From Bacteroidales bacterium (lineage in GTDB: Bacteria > Bacteroidota > Bacteroidia > Bacteroidales > UBA1556): a DNA stretch of 6,901 nt. A program made the position numbers and the translations under genes. Position 1 is the first letter of the stretch; the number at the start of each line of letters is the position of its first letter. Shown here in pieces: positions 1 through 6,814 of this stretch. Below the pieces are notes generated by a model that made no database searches, had not been told where the DNA came from, and worked only from the letters and a program-made list of their open reading frames with translations. The DNA lies in NCBI GenBank assembly GCA_029939445.1, contig JAOZSY010000033.1, forward strand, positions 7,997 to 14,897. Direction: 5' to 3'.

Positions 1-500
1 CTTATTTTATTCTGACTAGTAGCATGTCCATTAGTATCTAATGTAATAATATGAACAGCGCCAGTATTTGTTCCTCCATCAGAACATAATAGCTCAGAAA
101 CAGCAATATCATTAATGCCGTCATTATTAATGTCATTTAAGTTTGTAATAAAATAACCAAAAGATCCGTTAGAATCAGTGTTTGTAATACCATTTTGGTT
201 TTGGGTAAGAATAGTTGTGCTTGAGACAGTGCCATTAGTATCCATAAAAAGAATAAAAACTGCTCCATATGCATCGTAATGAGGTGCCCCAACAGCTAAA
301 TCAATTATACCATCATTATTTAAATCTCCAATACTGCATAATCCAACCCCAAACATTGAGCCATTAGGTATAGTAGTGCCTATATTACCATTGGTATTAT
401 TAATTAGTTTGTATCTAATTAAGTCGCCAGGGTTTTGTGCTATAATGCTATTAATAAATAGGATTGATAATAAAACGTTGAGCAAAGTTTTTATTTTCAT
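1..500 (-). CDS. Secreted FG-GAP repeat (integrin alpha-like) protein, N-terminal part, cut by window edge
   Basis: The reading frame opens at an ATG (498-500) and stays open to the window edge, giving 166 codons with no stop seen, so the C terminus is missing. Residues 1-21 look like a signal peptide: Lys at 2 and 4, a hydrophobic core, and probable cleavage between Ala21 and Gln22, a common Bacteroidota pattern. Two FG-GAP blades follow. The first has F50-G51, a calcium-loop match D59-x-N61-x-D63-G-x-x-D67 and GAP at 71-73. The second has F114-G115 and D123-x-N125-x-D127-G-x-x-D131, but VSE replaces GAP. Such repeats form beta-propeller blades that bind Ca2+, usually in exported or surface proteins. 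Large Bacteroidota members often carry a type IX secretion C-terminal domain, but that end is outside the window. Ligand and role are unknown. It has its own promoter and is probably a separate transcript from the upstream gene. Confidence 0.86.
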   Translation of the reverse strand, partial: MKIKTLLNVLLSILFINSIIAQNPGDLIRYKLINNTNGNIGTTIPNGSMFGVGLCSIGDLNNDGIIDLAVGAPHYDAYGAVFILFMDTNGTVSSTTILTQNQNGITNTDSNGSFGYFITNLNDINNDGINDIAVSELLCSDGGTNTGAVHIITLDTNGHATSQNKI

Positions 501-555
501 AGGATTAAGTATTGATTGTTACCTGTATTTCTAGTATTAATAATAATATTAGCAA

Positions 556-563
556 CAAATATA
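556..563 (-). promoter_or_regulatory. Bacteroidota-type -7 promoter box for the FG-GAP gene
   Basis: On the minus strand this reads TATATTTG, an exact match to the Bacteroidota -7 consensus TAnnTTTG. A start of transcription about 6 nt downstream would leave a leader of roughly 50 nt before the ATG at 500. The -33 element is poor: no TTG lies 19-21 bp upstream, only a T-run near 580-584. The position in the gap between two genes supports the call; the missing -33 TTG lowers confidence. Confidence 0.5.
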
Positions 564-635
564 CACAATAGTATGGTATAAAAATTAAATCACGCTATAT
601 TATTATTATAAAGTTAATAAAGTCAAAAAATACTA

Positions 636-2477
636 TTATGATTGTTTCTTTATAAGACTCTTAACTATTCTTACAGTATTTATTATGTGTTTATTACCTA
701 ATATTTTATCTTTAATTAATGTAGATAAACCAATATTAGTTTTTATATTTTCGTCTAATATAGAGGCTAGAATTTTAAGTAGGTTGATTGATAATGCTCT
801 ATATGATTCTCTGTTATAATGTCTTATTCCATCAGTTAATTGAACTGATTCTTTCACAACTGTTCTAACATCAAGAAGATAAGTATTCTCTGTTCTTTCA
901 ATAAATTCATCCAACGCCTTATTCATGATTTTATGACGCTCGACTGCTCCAATTTCTTTAGCCTGTGGCATATCTATTTCTGCACCATTCATAAAAACAA
1001 TAGGTGTTTCAGAGGGTATTTTGGAACGAATATCCTCTAAATTGCTAATAAATTTAGTTGTACTAATTTGCCCTATATGGGAGAATTCTTTTCTAAAATT
1101 CACAAAAGTATTTTTAGGGATATTGATATTCATCTTATCATATCGAGCAAATAATTCTTTGTCATTTATCTCGTCAGACCAGTGAAGTGAGTACCCTCCA
1201 AAAGGTAAAACTAAGTTTCGAGTTTTATGAGAATATAATTCGTTAGTATAATCCATTAATAGACTATATAATATCAAATCAGACTTCTCTGTAAAGAATT
1301 TAGTTTTATAATATTCATTATCTGTAAAAGGAATAAAATCCATTGATTCAACGTATCTCTTATCATCTTCAGATAAAGATTGGGAATCAATTGTAACTTG
1401 TGTATGTTCTTGGTGTATGGGAAAATTATTTTTTGCAGAATAATTGGTTTCTTCAATAAAATCAAAACCTTTATTTTTTAAATAAAAAGTCATTTGACCA
1501 AGATCGCATCCTCCTTTAAAGAAAACTCGTTTTGTCTTATTATTACTTACTAGTGGCTTTATTTTGATTAAATCATTCTTTTTTATTTCTGAGATCCAAT
1601 CAGGATGTGATTTATCTAATTTAATTGCAACATCAGGAATAACATCAATCATAGGAAAACCTAATATAGCATATAAATATTGTTCTATACCAAGGTTAAG
1701 TATTCTACATGAAAAGGTGAAATGTTTTAAATAGTTATTCTTTGTGTTTAAAGAAATAAATCCAACTATTCCATAATCCCCAAAATTATCAGAAACTTTT
1801 ATTAGTGTTGATTTATAATTTTTGTCATTAAGCAAACTGCTTATTTCATCACTATTGGATCTAATCTTAGTATAATTAAGTTGATTTGTGCGTTCTAATA
1901 ACTCAATAATTCTATCAACTTCATTTAATAGTTTACTACCTTCTATTTTTTCAATAGTTATATTTGAATCTCTTAAAAAACTATTATTATCTTCATAGTT
2001 TAAGCTTGACTTAAATTTACTTTCTAAAACTTTGTATTGTTTTAATCTTGTATGTTTAGTGTCGTCTTTTCCTTTAAAAGCTTTATGGTCTAATAATTCA
2101 GGAATAATCTTAGGGTCTTCTGTATGTAATGCAGAATTATAATATTTAGCTTCTTCTAGATTTAAATGGTTGTCATCTAAAAATAAAACATTTATATCAC
2201 GCAATTGACATTGTTTAATAACTTCTTTTATTGCAGGGCCTTTAGGTTTCCAATCAATTATAGGAAAAACAAAATAGTCCCATATGTCAAATTCTATTAA
2301 TTTACTTTTAGCGTCATCAAAATTATTTTTTGAAACGATACTATTCATTATTCCTCTGTCACAAAGCTCTTTTATTAAAGAAATATTCTTATCGATTAGA
2401 GTAACTCCTTCCTCAGAAAGGGTCCCTTTCCAAAATGTTTCGTCAAGATCCCAAATAACAAGTTTAATCTTATCCAT
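636..2477 (-). CDS. FkbH-like HAD-IIIC protein with C-terminal SGNH-hydrolase-like domain
   Basis: This 613-residue protein appears to have two domains. Residues 5-130 form a HAD subfamily IIIC domain: motif I D10-L-D12-E-T14 (nucleophile and acid/base Asp), S49-K50-N51 as motif II, K77-P-K79 as motif III and L100-D101-D102-N103 as motif IV. Residues 140-305 look like the FkbH-type extension, with E195-R-T-N-Q-L-N, F232-G-D-Y-G and S256-C-R-I-L. FkbH proteins load glyceryl or related groups from phosphorylated donors onto carrier proteins; relatives in surface-glycan loci have uncertain substrates. Residues 315-570 resemble an SGNH hydrolase: a beta strand into G322-G323-C324-D325 where GDS is expected, N497-G498 as a possible third block, and D549-G-I-R-H553 as a probable catalytic Asp/His block. 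Cys at the Ser position is odd. No signal peptide or membrane segment is seen, so it is probably cytoplasmic. It starts 53 bp after the TPR gene with no clear promoter, so co-transcription is likely. The HAD/FkbH call is firm; the SGNH call is moderate. Confidence 0.85.
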   Translation of the reverse strand: MDKIKLVIWDLDETFWKGTLSEEGVTLIDKNISLIKELCDRGIMNSIVSKNNFDDAKSKLIEFDIWDYFVFPIIDWKPKGPAIKEVIKQCQLRDINVLFLDDNHLNLEEAKYYNSALHTEDPKIIPELLDHKAFKGKDDTKHTRLKQYKVLESKFKSSLNYEDNNSFLRDSNITIEKIEGSKLLNEVDRIIELLERTNQLNYTKIRSNSDEISSLLNDKNYKSTLIKVSDNFGDYGIVGFISLNTKNNYLKHFTFSCRILNLGIEQYLYAILGFPMIDVIPDVAIKLDKSHPDWISEIKKNDLIKIKPLVSNNKTKRVFFKGGCDLGQMTFYLKNKGFDFIEETNYSAKNNFPIHQEHTQVTIDSQSLSEDDKRYVESMDFIPFTDNEYYKTKFFTEKSDLILYSLLMDYTNELYSHKTRNLVLPFGGYSLHWSDEINDKELFARYDKMNINIPKNTFVNFRKEFSHIGQISTTKFISNLEDIRSKIPSETPIVFMNGAEIDMPQAKEIGAVERHKIMNKALDEFIERTENTYLLDVRTVVKESVQLTDGIRHYNRESYRALSINLLKILASILDENIKTNIGLSTLIKDKILGNKHIINTVRIVKSLIKKQS

Positions 2478-2491
2478 GTTTATTGCTTTGT

Positions 2492-2506
2492 GTTAATTGT
2501 ATTAAC
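2492..2506. repeat. Small inverted repeat in the leader of the FkbH-like gene
   Basis: GTTAAT and ATTAAC are perfect 6-bp inverted arms around a 3-nt TGT spacer, 15 bp upstream of the ATG at 2477. With one bulge the arms extend to GTG/CCAC. No T-run follows on either strand, so it is not an intrinsic terminator. It could be an operator half-site pair or a weak mRNA hairpin, but in DNA this AT-rich a repeat of this size can arise by chance. Confidence 0.25.
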
Positions 2507-2530
2507 CACTCCGTTATAATATTATGTAAT

Positions 2531-2830
2531 TTATGTCCAAGGATCCATATGTGTATTAGTACAACCATAGATATCCAATTGCGATTGTGCAACTATTGCT
2601 TGTGTAACACCTTTTTCATAAATAGCAATCTTGTTATCGGGGTCTATTTCAAGTATTGTAATATAGATATTTACAGCTTTTACTAATTCATTTATTTTCT
2701 TATAAACTATAGCAAGCTGATGTAGAATAGATATATCTTCCTTATTACTATCTAATTCTTTTATAAGTGTTTCAGTGAGATCTTCTAGATTTTTGTCTTC
2801 CAACCTTGAGTTAAAAATTTCAGGATTCAT
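2531..2830 (-). CDS. Small tetratricopeptide-repeat (TPR) protein
   Basis: The product has 99 residues, is acidic, and has no signal peptide or membrane segment, so it is probably cytoplasmic. Residues 33-66 fit one TPR unit: L39-A40 and Y43 in helix A, A52 and Y56 in helix B, and a closing D63-P64-D65-N66. Residues 13-30 and 67-86 look like flanking helices that could be degenerate repeats. The tail ends in L85-D-I-Y followed by T91-N-T-H-M-D-P-W-T. That Pro/Trp ending is unlike a TPR helix and looks like a short functional tail. TPRs bind other proteins; no partner can be read from the sequence. The ATG at 2828-2830 follows an A/T-rich leader and lies only 27 nt past the SRP RNA U-tract. 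No separate promoter is evident, so transcription may depend on readthrough from the RNA gene or on a promoter inside it. The FkbH-like gene starts 53 bp downstream. Confidence 0.78.
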   Translation of the reverse strand: MNPEIFNSRLEDKNLEDLTETLIKELDSNKEDISILHQLAIVYKKINELVKAVNIYITILEIDPDNKIAIYEKGVTQAIVAQSQLDIYGCTNTHMDPWT

Positions 2831-2857
2831 AATTTTTATAATGAAAATAGATTGTAC

Positions 2858-2871
2858 AAAAAAAGGGTAAG
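2858..2871 (-). terminator. Terminator of the SRP RNA: closing helix plus U7
   Basis: On the minus strand the 3' arm of the RNA's closing helix, CUUACCC (2871-2865), is followed at once by seven T residues (2864-2858). The 5' arm GGGUAAG lies at 2960-2954, so the long SRP hairpin itself serves as the terminator stem. The TPR gene starts 27 nt further on, so any leak here would feed it. Confidence 0.7.
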
Positions 2872-2960
2872 CTACTTATATCGCACCGCTCAACCACCTA
2901 CCCTTGCTACCTTCCGGTCCTGGGGGAGTTCAGTAGGAGCTGGTCGTATAAGACTTACCC
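2865..2960 (-). ncRNA. ffs: Signal recognition particle RNA, small (4.5S) bacterial type
   Basis: The RNA is about 96 nt. With protein Ffh it forms the particle that brings ribosomes making inner-membrane proteins to FtsY and the translocon. The diagnostic domain is at 2925-2901: CCAGG, then the apical stem ACC-GGAA-GGU with its GGAA tetraloop, then AGCAAGG. Compared with E. coli 4.5S RNA the apical U-A pair is swapped to A-U, a compensatory change that keeps the stem. The ends pair over 7 bp (GGGUAAG 2960-2954 with CUUACCC 2871-2865). A second 6-bp helix (CUUAUA 2952-2947 with UAUAAG 2880-2875) follows across a small internal loop. It has no Alu domain, as expected for the short form. Both the promoter and the U-tail fit this orientation and these ends. 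The exact 5' nucleotide may differ by a few bases. Confidence 0.96.
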
Positions 2961-2965
2961 GGCTG

Positions 2966-2995
2966 CAAATGTAATATTTTGTTTGTTATTTGCAA
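2966..2995 (-). promoter_or_regulatory. ffs: Consensus Bacteroidota promoter of the SRP RNA gene
   Basis: On the minus strand TTG (2995-2993) is followed by exactly 19 bp and then TACATTTG (2973-2966). This matches the Bacteroidota primary sigma factor consensus TTG-N19-21-TAnnTTTG in full. The final G of the -7 box lies 6 nt before the first G of the predicted RNA, so transcription would start at or next to 2960. A full match suits a gene that must be expressed strongly all the time. Confidence 0.85.
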
Positions 2996-3055
2996 CCATA
3001 TTTAATTAAATAAATATTTTTTTATAGTCTTTAAGGCCAGCTTTTTATACGGTAA

Positions 3056-4108
3056 TTATTTATTAAATGTTGTTTTGCGCTTCCATATATAGCATATAAT
3101 AGTATAAAGGGTTATAATAAGGATTGTATTAATTGCAATAATAATAATAATATTGAAATTATTTCTGTCAGCAATAAGGCTTATTATTAGTTGTAATACT
3201 ATAAAGCTTGATATAATAGCTGCTATTTGATTATGCTTTAGCCCTATATCTAACAATAAATGGTGTATATGTGTTGTATCTGCTTTAAATATTGATACTC
3301 CTTTGTAAATCCGTTGAATAGTTACTTTTATTAAGTCAAAAGATATTAACGAAATTAGTGCAAATGAAATAGCAGGGGCATTCTGAATTACATATTGACT
3401 ATCTACAACATTACTGATTTCTTCAAGTTTAATTAAACTAATAGACATAATAAGGGCTATGGTTAATGTACCAGTATCGCCCATAAATATTTTGGCAGGG
3501 GAGTAGTTGAAGTACATAAAAGCTAAAAGCGAGAATGCAATGGTAAGCAATGCTAAGCTATAATCAGTTTGATCTAGAATAAAGAAATAGAGTCCTAAAC
3601 TTCCAAGTATTACAAACCCTATGGATGCCGCTAACATGTCAACCCCGTCAATAAAGTTATAGGCGTTAATAACGGTAGTCATAATAAGTATTGTAAGTAG
3701 TATGTCTAATATTGAGCCTAGTTTACCATCAATAAAGTGTACTAAAAATTCAATTTTCACACCGGCAAATACAACTAATAAAACTATAGCTATAAGCTGA
3801 CCAATTAATTTTATTCCTGGTTTTATATCATACAAATCATCTCTTACACCAATTATAAACATTAGTATTGCACTACTGAGGATGTATTTATATTCAGGAT
3901 AATTAACTATGTCAGAGAAGAGAATAAATGCAAGTGTAGAACTAGTAAAAATAGCAATTCCACCTAATGCAGAAATGTTATTCTTATGAATATGTCTATA
4001 TCCTTTGGGAACAAATAAATTGTTGATACTAGCAATCTTTATTAATATCGGCAATGATATTATTGTTAGTACAAAAGAAAAAGATATTCCAATTAATAAG
4101 TCAATCAT
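3056..4108 (-). CDS. MraY/WecA/TagO-family polyprenyl-phosphate sugar-1-phosphate transferase
   Basis: This 350-residue protein of the inner membrane has roughly ten or eleven hydrophobic segments, the usual size and layout for the family. Members move a sugar-1-phosphate, often GlcNAc-1-P, from a UDP-sugar to undecaprenyl phosphate, the first step of O-antigen, teichoic acid or similar glycans. Family motifs are in order: D90-D91 after a membrane segment; N148-x-x-N151-x-x-D154-G-x-D157; P204-A-K-I-F-M-G210-D211-T-G213; and H280-I-H282-H283 in a cytoplasmic loop. The HIHH loop and DGxD block favour the WecA/TagO branch over true MraY, and no peptidoglycan genes lie nearby. The sugar cannot be told from sequence. 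One oddity is that the usual GDTGS is GDTGT here, and the segment after it lacks the common Gly. The start ATG follows an A-rich leader. The AsmA-like gene ends 36 bp upstream and no promoter is seen between, so an operon is likely. Confidence 0.93.
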   Translation of the reverse strand: MIDLLIGISFSFVLTIISLPILIKIASINNLFVPKGYRHIHKNNISALGGIAIFTSSTLAFILFSDIVNYPEYKYILSSAILMFIIGVRDDLYDIKPGIKLIGQLIAIVLLVVFAGVKIEFLVHFIDGKLGSILDILLTILIMTTVINAYNFIDGVDMLAASIGFVILGSLGLYFFILDQTDYSLALLTIAFSLLAFMYFNYSPAKIFMGDTGTLTIALIMSISLIKLEEISNVVDSQYVIQNAPAISFALISLISFDLIKVTIQRIYKGVSIFKADTTHIHHLLLDIGLKHNQIAAIISSFIVLQLIISLIADRNNFNIIIIIAINTILIITLYTIICYIWKRKTTFNK

Positions 4109-4144
4109 TATTTTTATTATAAGGGATTAATCTACGTAAAACGA

Positions 4145-6814
4145 TTACCATAAATCAAGAAGTTTTCTTGCTTCTTCTTCGAGTTTCTTTTTTAGTTCTC
4201 GTGCTTTTTCTTTTTCCTCATCTGTCATGTCCGAGTTATCAATTTGTTTGTCCGCTTCTTTAGAAGCGTTATCAATTTGTTTGTCGGCTTCCTCCTTCGA
4301 TTCTTCTTTGGCTTTATCCTTAACGGCATCAGTAGCTTCTTCCTTGCCTTTTGCAAAATCAAGCTTAACTTCAGGTTTAGTAGTTGTTCCAACTATTTTA
4401 GCTTTTACTATTATTGTATTGCTAACACTAACATCTATACCAAAAGATTTTGCTGTTTGTTCAATTTGTGATATTGCAGAATTGGCATCACTTCCAATTT
4501 TTTCTCTTGGCACTTCCATCCTTAGATTATAATCAATATCTTGATTGAGTTTGGTAGTGCCGCCAAATGTAACTGGAATCTCGTCAACAGTAGTTTCAAA
4601 TTCTTTCACTAATAAATTACCATCTGTAATCTTAAATGGAATATTCATAGGAGTTGTTGTAAGTACTCTTAGTTCGTCTACTTTTAGTTCATTAGCTAAT
4701 TTTTCAATACTTTCGGATCCTTTAATAGTTAATTTTGAAGTAGAGAGTATTCCACTTGCATTTACAGTAGCAAGGTCAGGGTCCAAGTTCTGCTTTAATT
4801 TACTATTATATACAATTATTGTAGAAAAATCTCCAGTAACATTTGCCATTATTGGGGCTAGTTTCTGAATCGTATTCATGGCTTTATAGGTCTTTTTAAT
4901 TTTGAAATTCTGCATTCCTAGTACAAAATTAACAGTGGCCGTATCAGGGTTTACAGTGCTAAATGTGCCATTCATTTTCATTTTGCCACCAAGCATATCC
5001 ATCTTTAAATCATTAAGCTTAATTTTACTATCCTTAATTCGTAGTTTTCCATAGATTGTTCTAATATTAATGTCTTCATATCTTACTCTACCAATAACGC
5101 ATTGCATGCTTATATTTATATTGCTAGGTACAACAATTGCGCTAGAAGTTGTATTGCTAGAGTTGTCATTACTATTAGAAGTTAATTCTGCATTATTAGT
5201 ATTCTGAATAGTAGAACTTTCTTCTATAAAATCGTTAAAATTGATGTATTTAGAGTAAAACTTAAATTGCCCGTTTAAAGTTCCGTCATTTAGTGCATAA
5301 CCAAAATAATTTGAGACTTTTCCATTCAACTCAATTGTATTCTTATTATATGTAGTAGTGAAATTATCAACACTAATATACCTTGGCGAGAATTTCATTA
5401 AAGCCTTATGTATAACTATTCCAGTAGGGAAGTCGCTACTCTTATAGTTAATGTCGATAAGTTTGACAAGACCGCTAGCATTAAATTTATTATATCTCCC
5501 TTTATCTAAGTCAGATTGTTTTCCTTTAATACTTATATTAGAAACTATTTGACCCGTAATGTCCATGCCATCATCCATTGGAATCACATCTTTAATACTA
5601 GATAGCTTAATGTCGCATTTAACTTTTGCATCCAAGTTAGGGTCGGTTAAAGGGGTTTTGAGTTTCATTGAAAAGGATAATGGATTATTAGCAATCTTAC
5701 ATTCAAATTTGCTAATATCTATAACCATATCATCTAAATTAGAAGTTTTGCTATCAATAATTGTTGAAACATTAATATTGTTTATTGATTTTGGTAAATC
5801 GGGATATTGAAGACTTGCATCTTTAATACTCATATTAATACTAAATGAGGGCATTTTTTCTTCGTTATAATTACCTTTCGCCCAACCCGAAATATCAAAA
5901 TTGCCACTTGTCTTAATATCTTCATAACCATCCATATAAAAAGCTGGTATCAGTGACATGAAACTCTTAAAACTATTGTTTGATGAGCTAAATTTTATAT
6001 CTGTATATATATTATCATCAGGCATTGCTATATAGCCATCAAAATTTAATGCAACATCATTTATCTCCATTTTATTTTTCTCAAAAGTATATTTCGAAGC
6101 TTCTAAGTCACTTATTAGTTTTGCGTCAAAATTCACCTCTGCTTTCGTAAAATAATTTATTCCATCCATCTTAACACTCATCTCCTTAATGCTAGAATTA
6201 AGATTTATTATAGCATCATTTTCCGTAAAATTCCCACTTAAGGTTATGTCAAAATCATTTAGAATACTACTGATATTATCTTGTTTATCGATATAAGATA
6301 TGTTTGCATTTTCTATTTCAAATAGTTCAATCTCAAATCTTAATACTTCATCATTTTCGGGTTTACTATCGGTAGCACTACTGTTTGCGTTTTTAGAATT
6401 ATCACTTTCTGTATTCTCTTCCTCTAGGGCTATATCCCAATTGGTTTTCCCGTCTTTTAATGTCAAAAGATTTATTTGCAAATTGTTTAGAAAAATGCTA
6501 TTTATAGTATAATTTCCAGCAATTACACTGCCTAAATCTAAGGTTAAACTTATGTCCTCACTTTTAAATAAAACCAAACCTTCAAAATTATTTTTTCCAA
6601 TTACTGAAAATTCTTTGATGCTAAATGTAAAATTAGGAAAATCAGAAAATAGGTTTAAACTAACATCTTTAAAATCAACAGTAGCATCAACATTATTATT
6701 AATTTCGACCTTAACAGCCTCTGTTATTTTATCCTTAAAAAAGTAAGGTGTAATAATTAGACCACCTATAAATAAGGCAATGATAATTGCTATAACTTTT
6801 ATTGTTTTACTCAT
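4145..6814 (-). CDS. AsmA-like family membrane-anchored periplasmic protein
   Basis: The 889-residue product has one N-terminal hydrophobic segment (about 5-26) with no clear cleavage site, so it is probably anchored in the inner membrane with the rest in the periplasm. Residues 27-130 match the AsmA N-terminal pattern: a stretch with F48-K-D, then L53 and F60-x-N-F, then G-x-I-x-G-N-Y-T-I-N and a closing N125-W126-D127. The long beta-rich middle has low-complexity Asn/Ser/Glu linkers near 131-156 and 540-560. Residues about 590-780 resemble the AsmA-like C-terminal region, including L-G-G-K-M near 605. The tail (about 822-889) is highly charged and likely a coiled coil with a tandem 11-residue repeat; the protein ends in Trp. 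AsmA-superfamily proteins are thought to form hydrophobic grooves that carry lipids or support outer-membrane assembly; the role of Bacteroidota members is largely inferred. Its leader is A-rich with no Shine-Dalgarno. The length is usual for the phylum. Confidence 0.88.
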   Translation of the reverse strand: MSKTIKVIAIIIALFIGGLIITPYFFKDKITEAVKVEINNNVDATVDFKDVSLNLFSDFPNFTFSIKEFSVIGKNNFEGLVLFKSEDISLTLDLGSVIAGNYTINSIFLNNLQINLLTLKDGKTNWDIALEEENTESDNSKNANSSATDSKPENDEVLRFEIELFEIENANISYIDKQDNISSILNDFDITLSGNFTENDAIINLNSSIKEMSVKMDGINYFTKAEVNFDAKLISDLEASKYTFEKNKMEINDVALNFDGYIAMPDDNIYTDIKFSSSNNSFKSFMSLIPAFYMDGYEDIKTSGNFDISGWAKGNYNEEKMPSFSINMSIKDASLQYPDLPKSINNINVSTIIDSKTSNLDDMVIDISKFECKIANNPLSFSMKLKTPLTDPNLDAKVKCDIKLSSIKDVIPMDDGMDITGQIVSNISIKGKQSDLDKGRYNKFNASGLVKLIDINYKSSDFPTGIVIHKALMKFSPRYISVDNFTTTYNKNTIELNGKVSNYFGYALNDGTLNGQFKFYSKYINFNDFIEESSTIQNTNNAELTSNSNDNSSNTTSSAIVVPSNINISMQCVIGRVRYEDINIRTIYGKLRIKDSKIKLNDLKMDMLGGKMKMNGTFSTVNPDTATVNFVLGMQNFKIKKTYKAMNTIQKLAPIMANVTGDFSTIIVYNSKLKQNLDPDLATVNASGILSTSKLTIKGSESIEKLANELKVDELRVLTTTPMNIPFKITDGNLLVKEFETTVDEIPVTFGGTTKLNQDIDYNLRMEVPREKIGSDANSAISQIEQTAKSFGIDVSVSNTIIVKAKIVGTTTKPEVKLDFAKGKEEATDAVKDKAKEESKEEADKQIDNASKEADKQIDNSDMTDEEKEKARELKKKLEEEARKLLDLW
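4235..4291 (-). repeat. Tandem direct repeat (33-bp period) in the AsmA-like tail
   Basis: Two 24-bp copies (4268-4291 and 4235-4258) differ at one base and start 33 bp apart. They encode EADKQIDNASK (residues 842-852) and EADKQIDNSDM (853-863), an 11-residue period typical of coiled coils. The in-frame period means copy-number change would lengthen or shorten the tail without breaking the gene. Confidence 0.85.

Noticed and set aside
501..635. Possible terminator after the FkbH-like gene
   Set aside because: There is a T6 run just past the stop but no GC-containing hairpin before it, so no intrinsic terminator is supported.
1274..1465. A 63-codon minus-strand frame inside the FkbH-like gene
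   Set aside because: It is an out-of-phase frame wholly inside a longer gene with a clear family match, and its Ile/Leu-rich composition has no motif.
2284..2686. Plus-strand frames over the start of the FkbH-like gene and the TPR gene
   Set aside because: They overlap two supported minus-strand genes; the Cys-rich product at 2483-2686 is the complement of the TPR coding strand and has no ordered Cys spacing.
3001..3055. Possible terminator after the sugar-phosphate transferase gene
   Set aside because: The region has a GGCC core and A/T runs but no stable stem followed by a T-run on the minus strand could be drawn.
4227..4868. Plus-strand open frames of 75-107 codons opposite the AsmA-like gene
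   Set aside because: They are antisense to a strongly supported gene, are rich in Ser/Leu/Phe as expected from the complement of Asp/Lys/Asn-rich coding DNA, and show no domain.
5559..6746. Further plus-strand open frames opposite the AsmA-like gene
   Set aside because: They are antisense shadows with no recognizable motif and no promoter or leader of their own.
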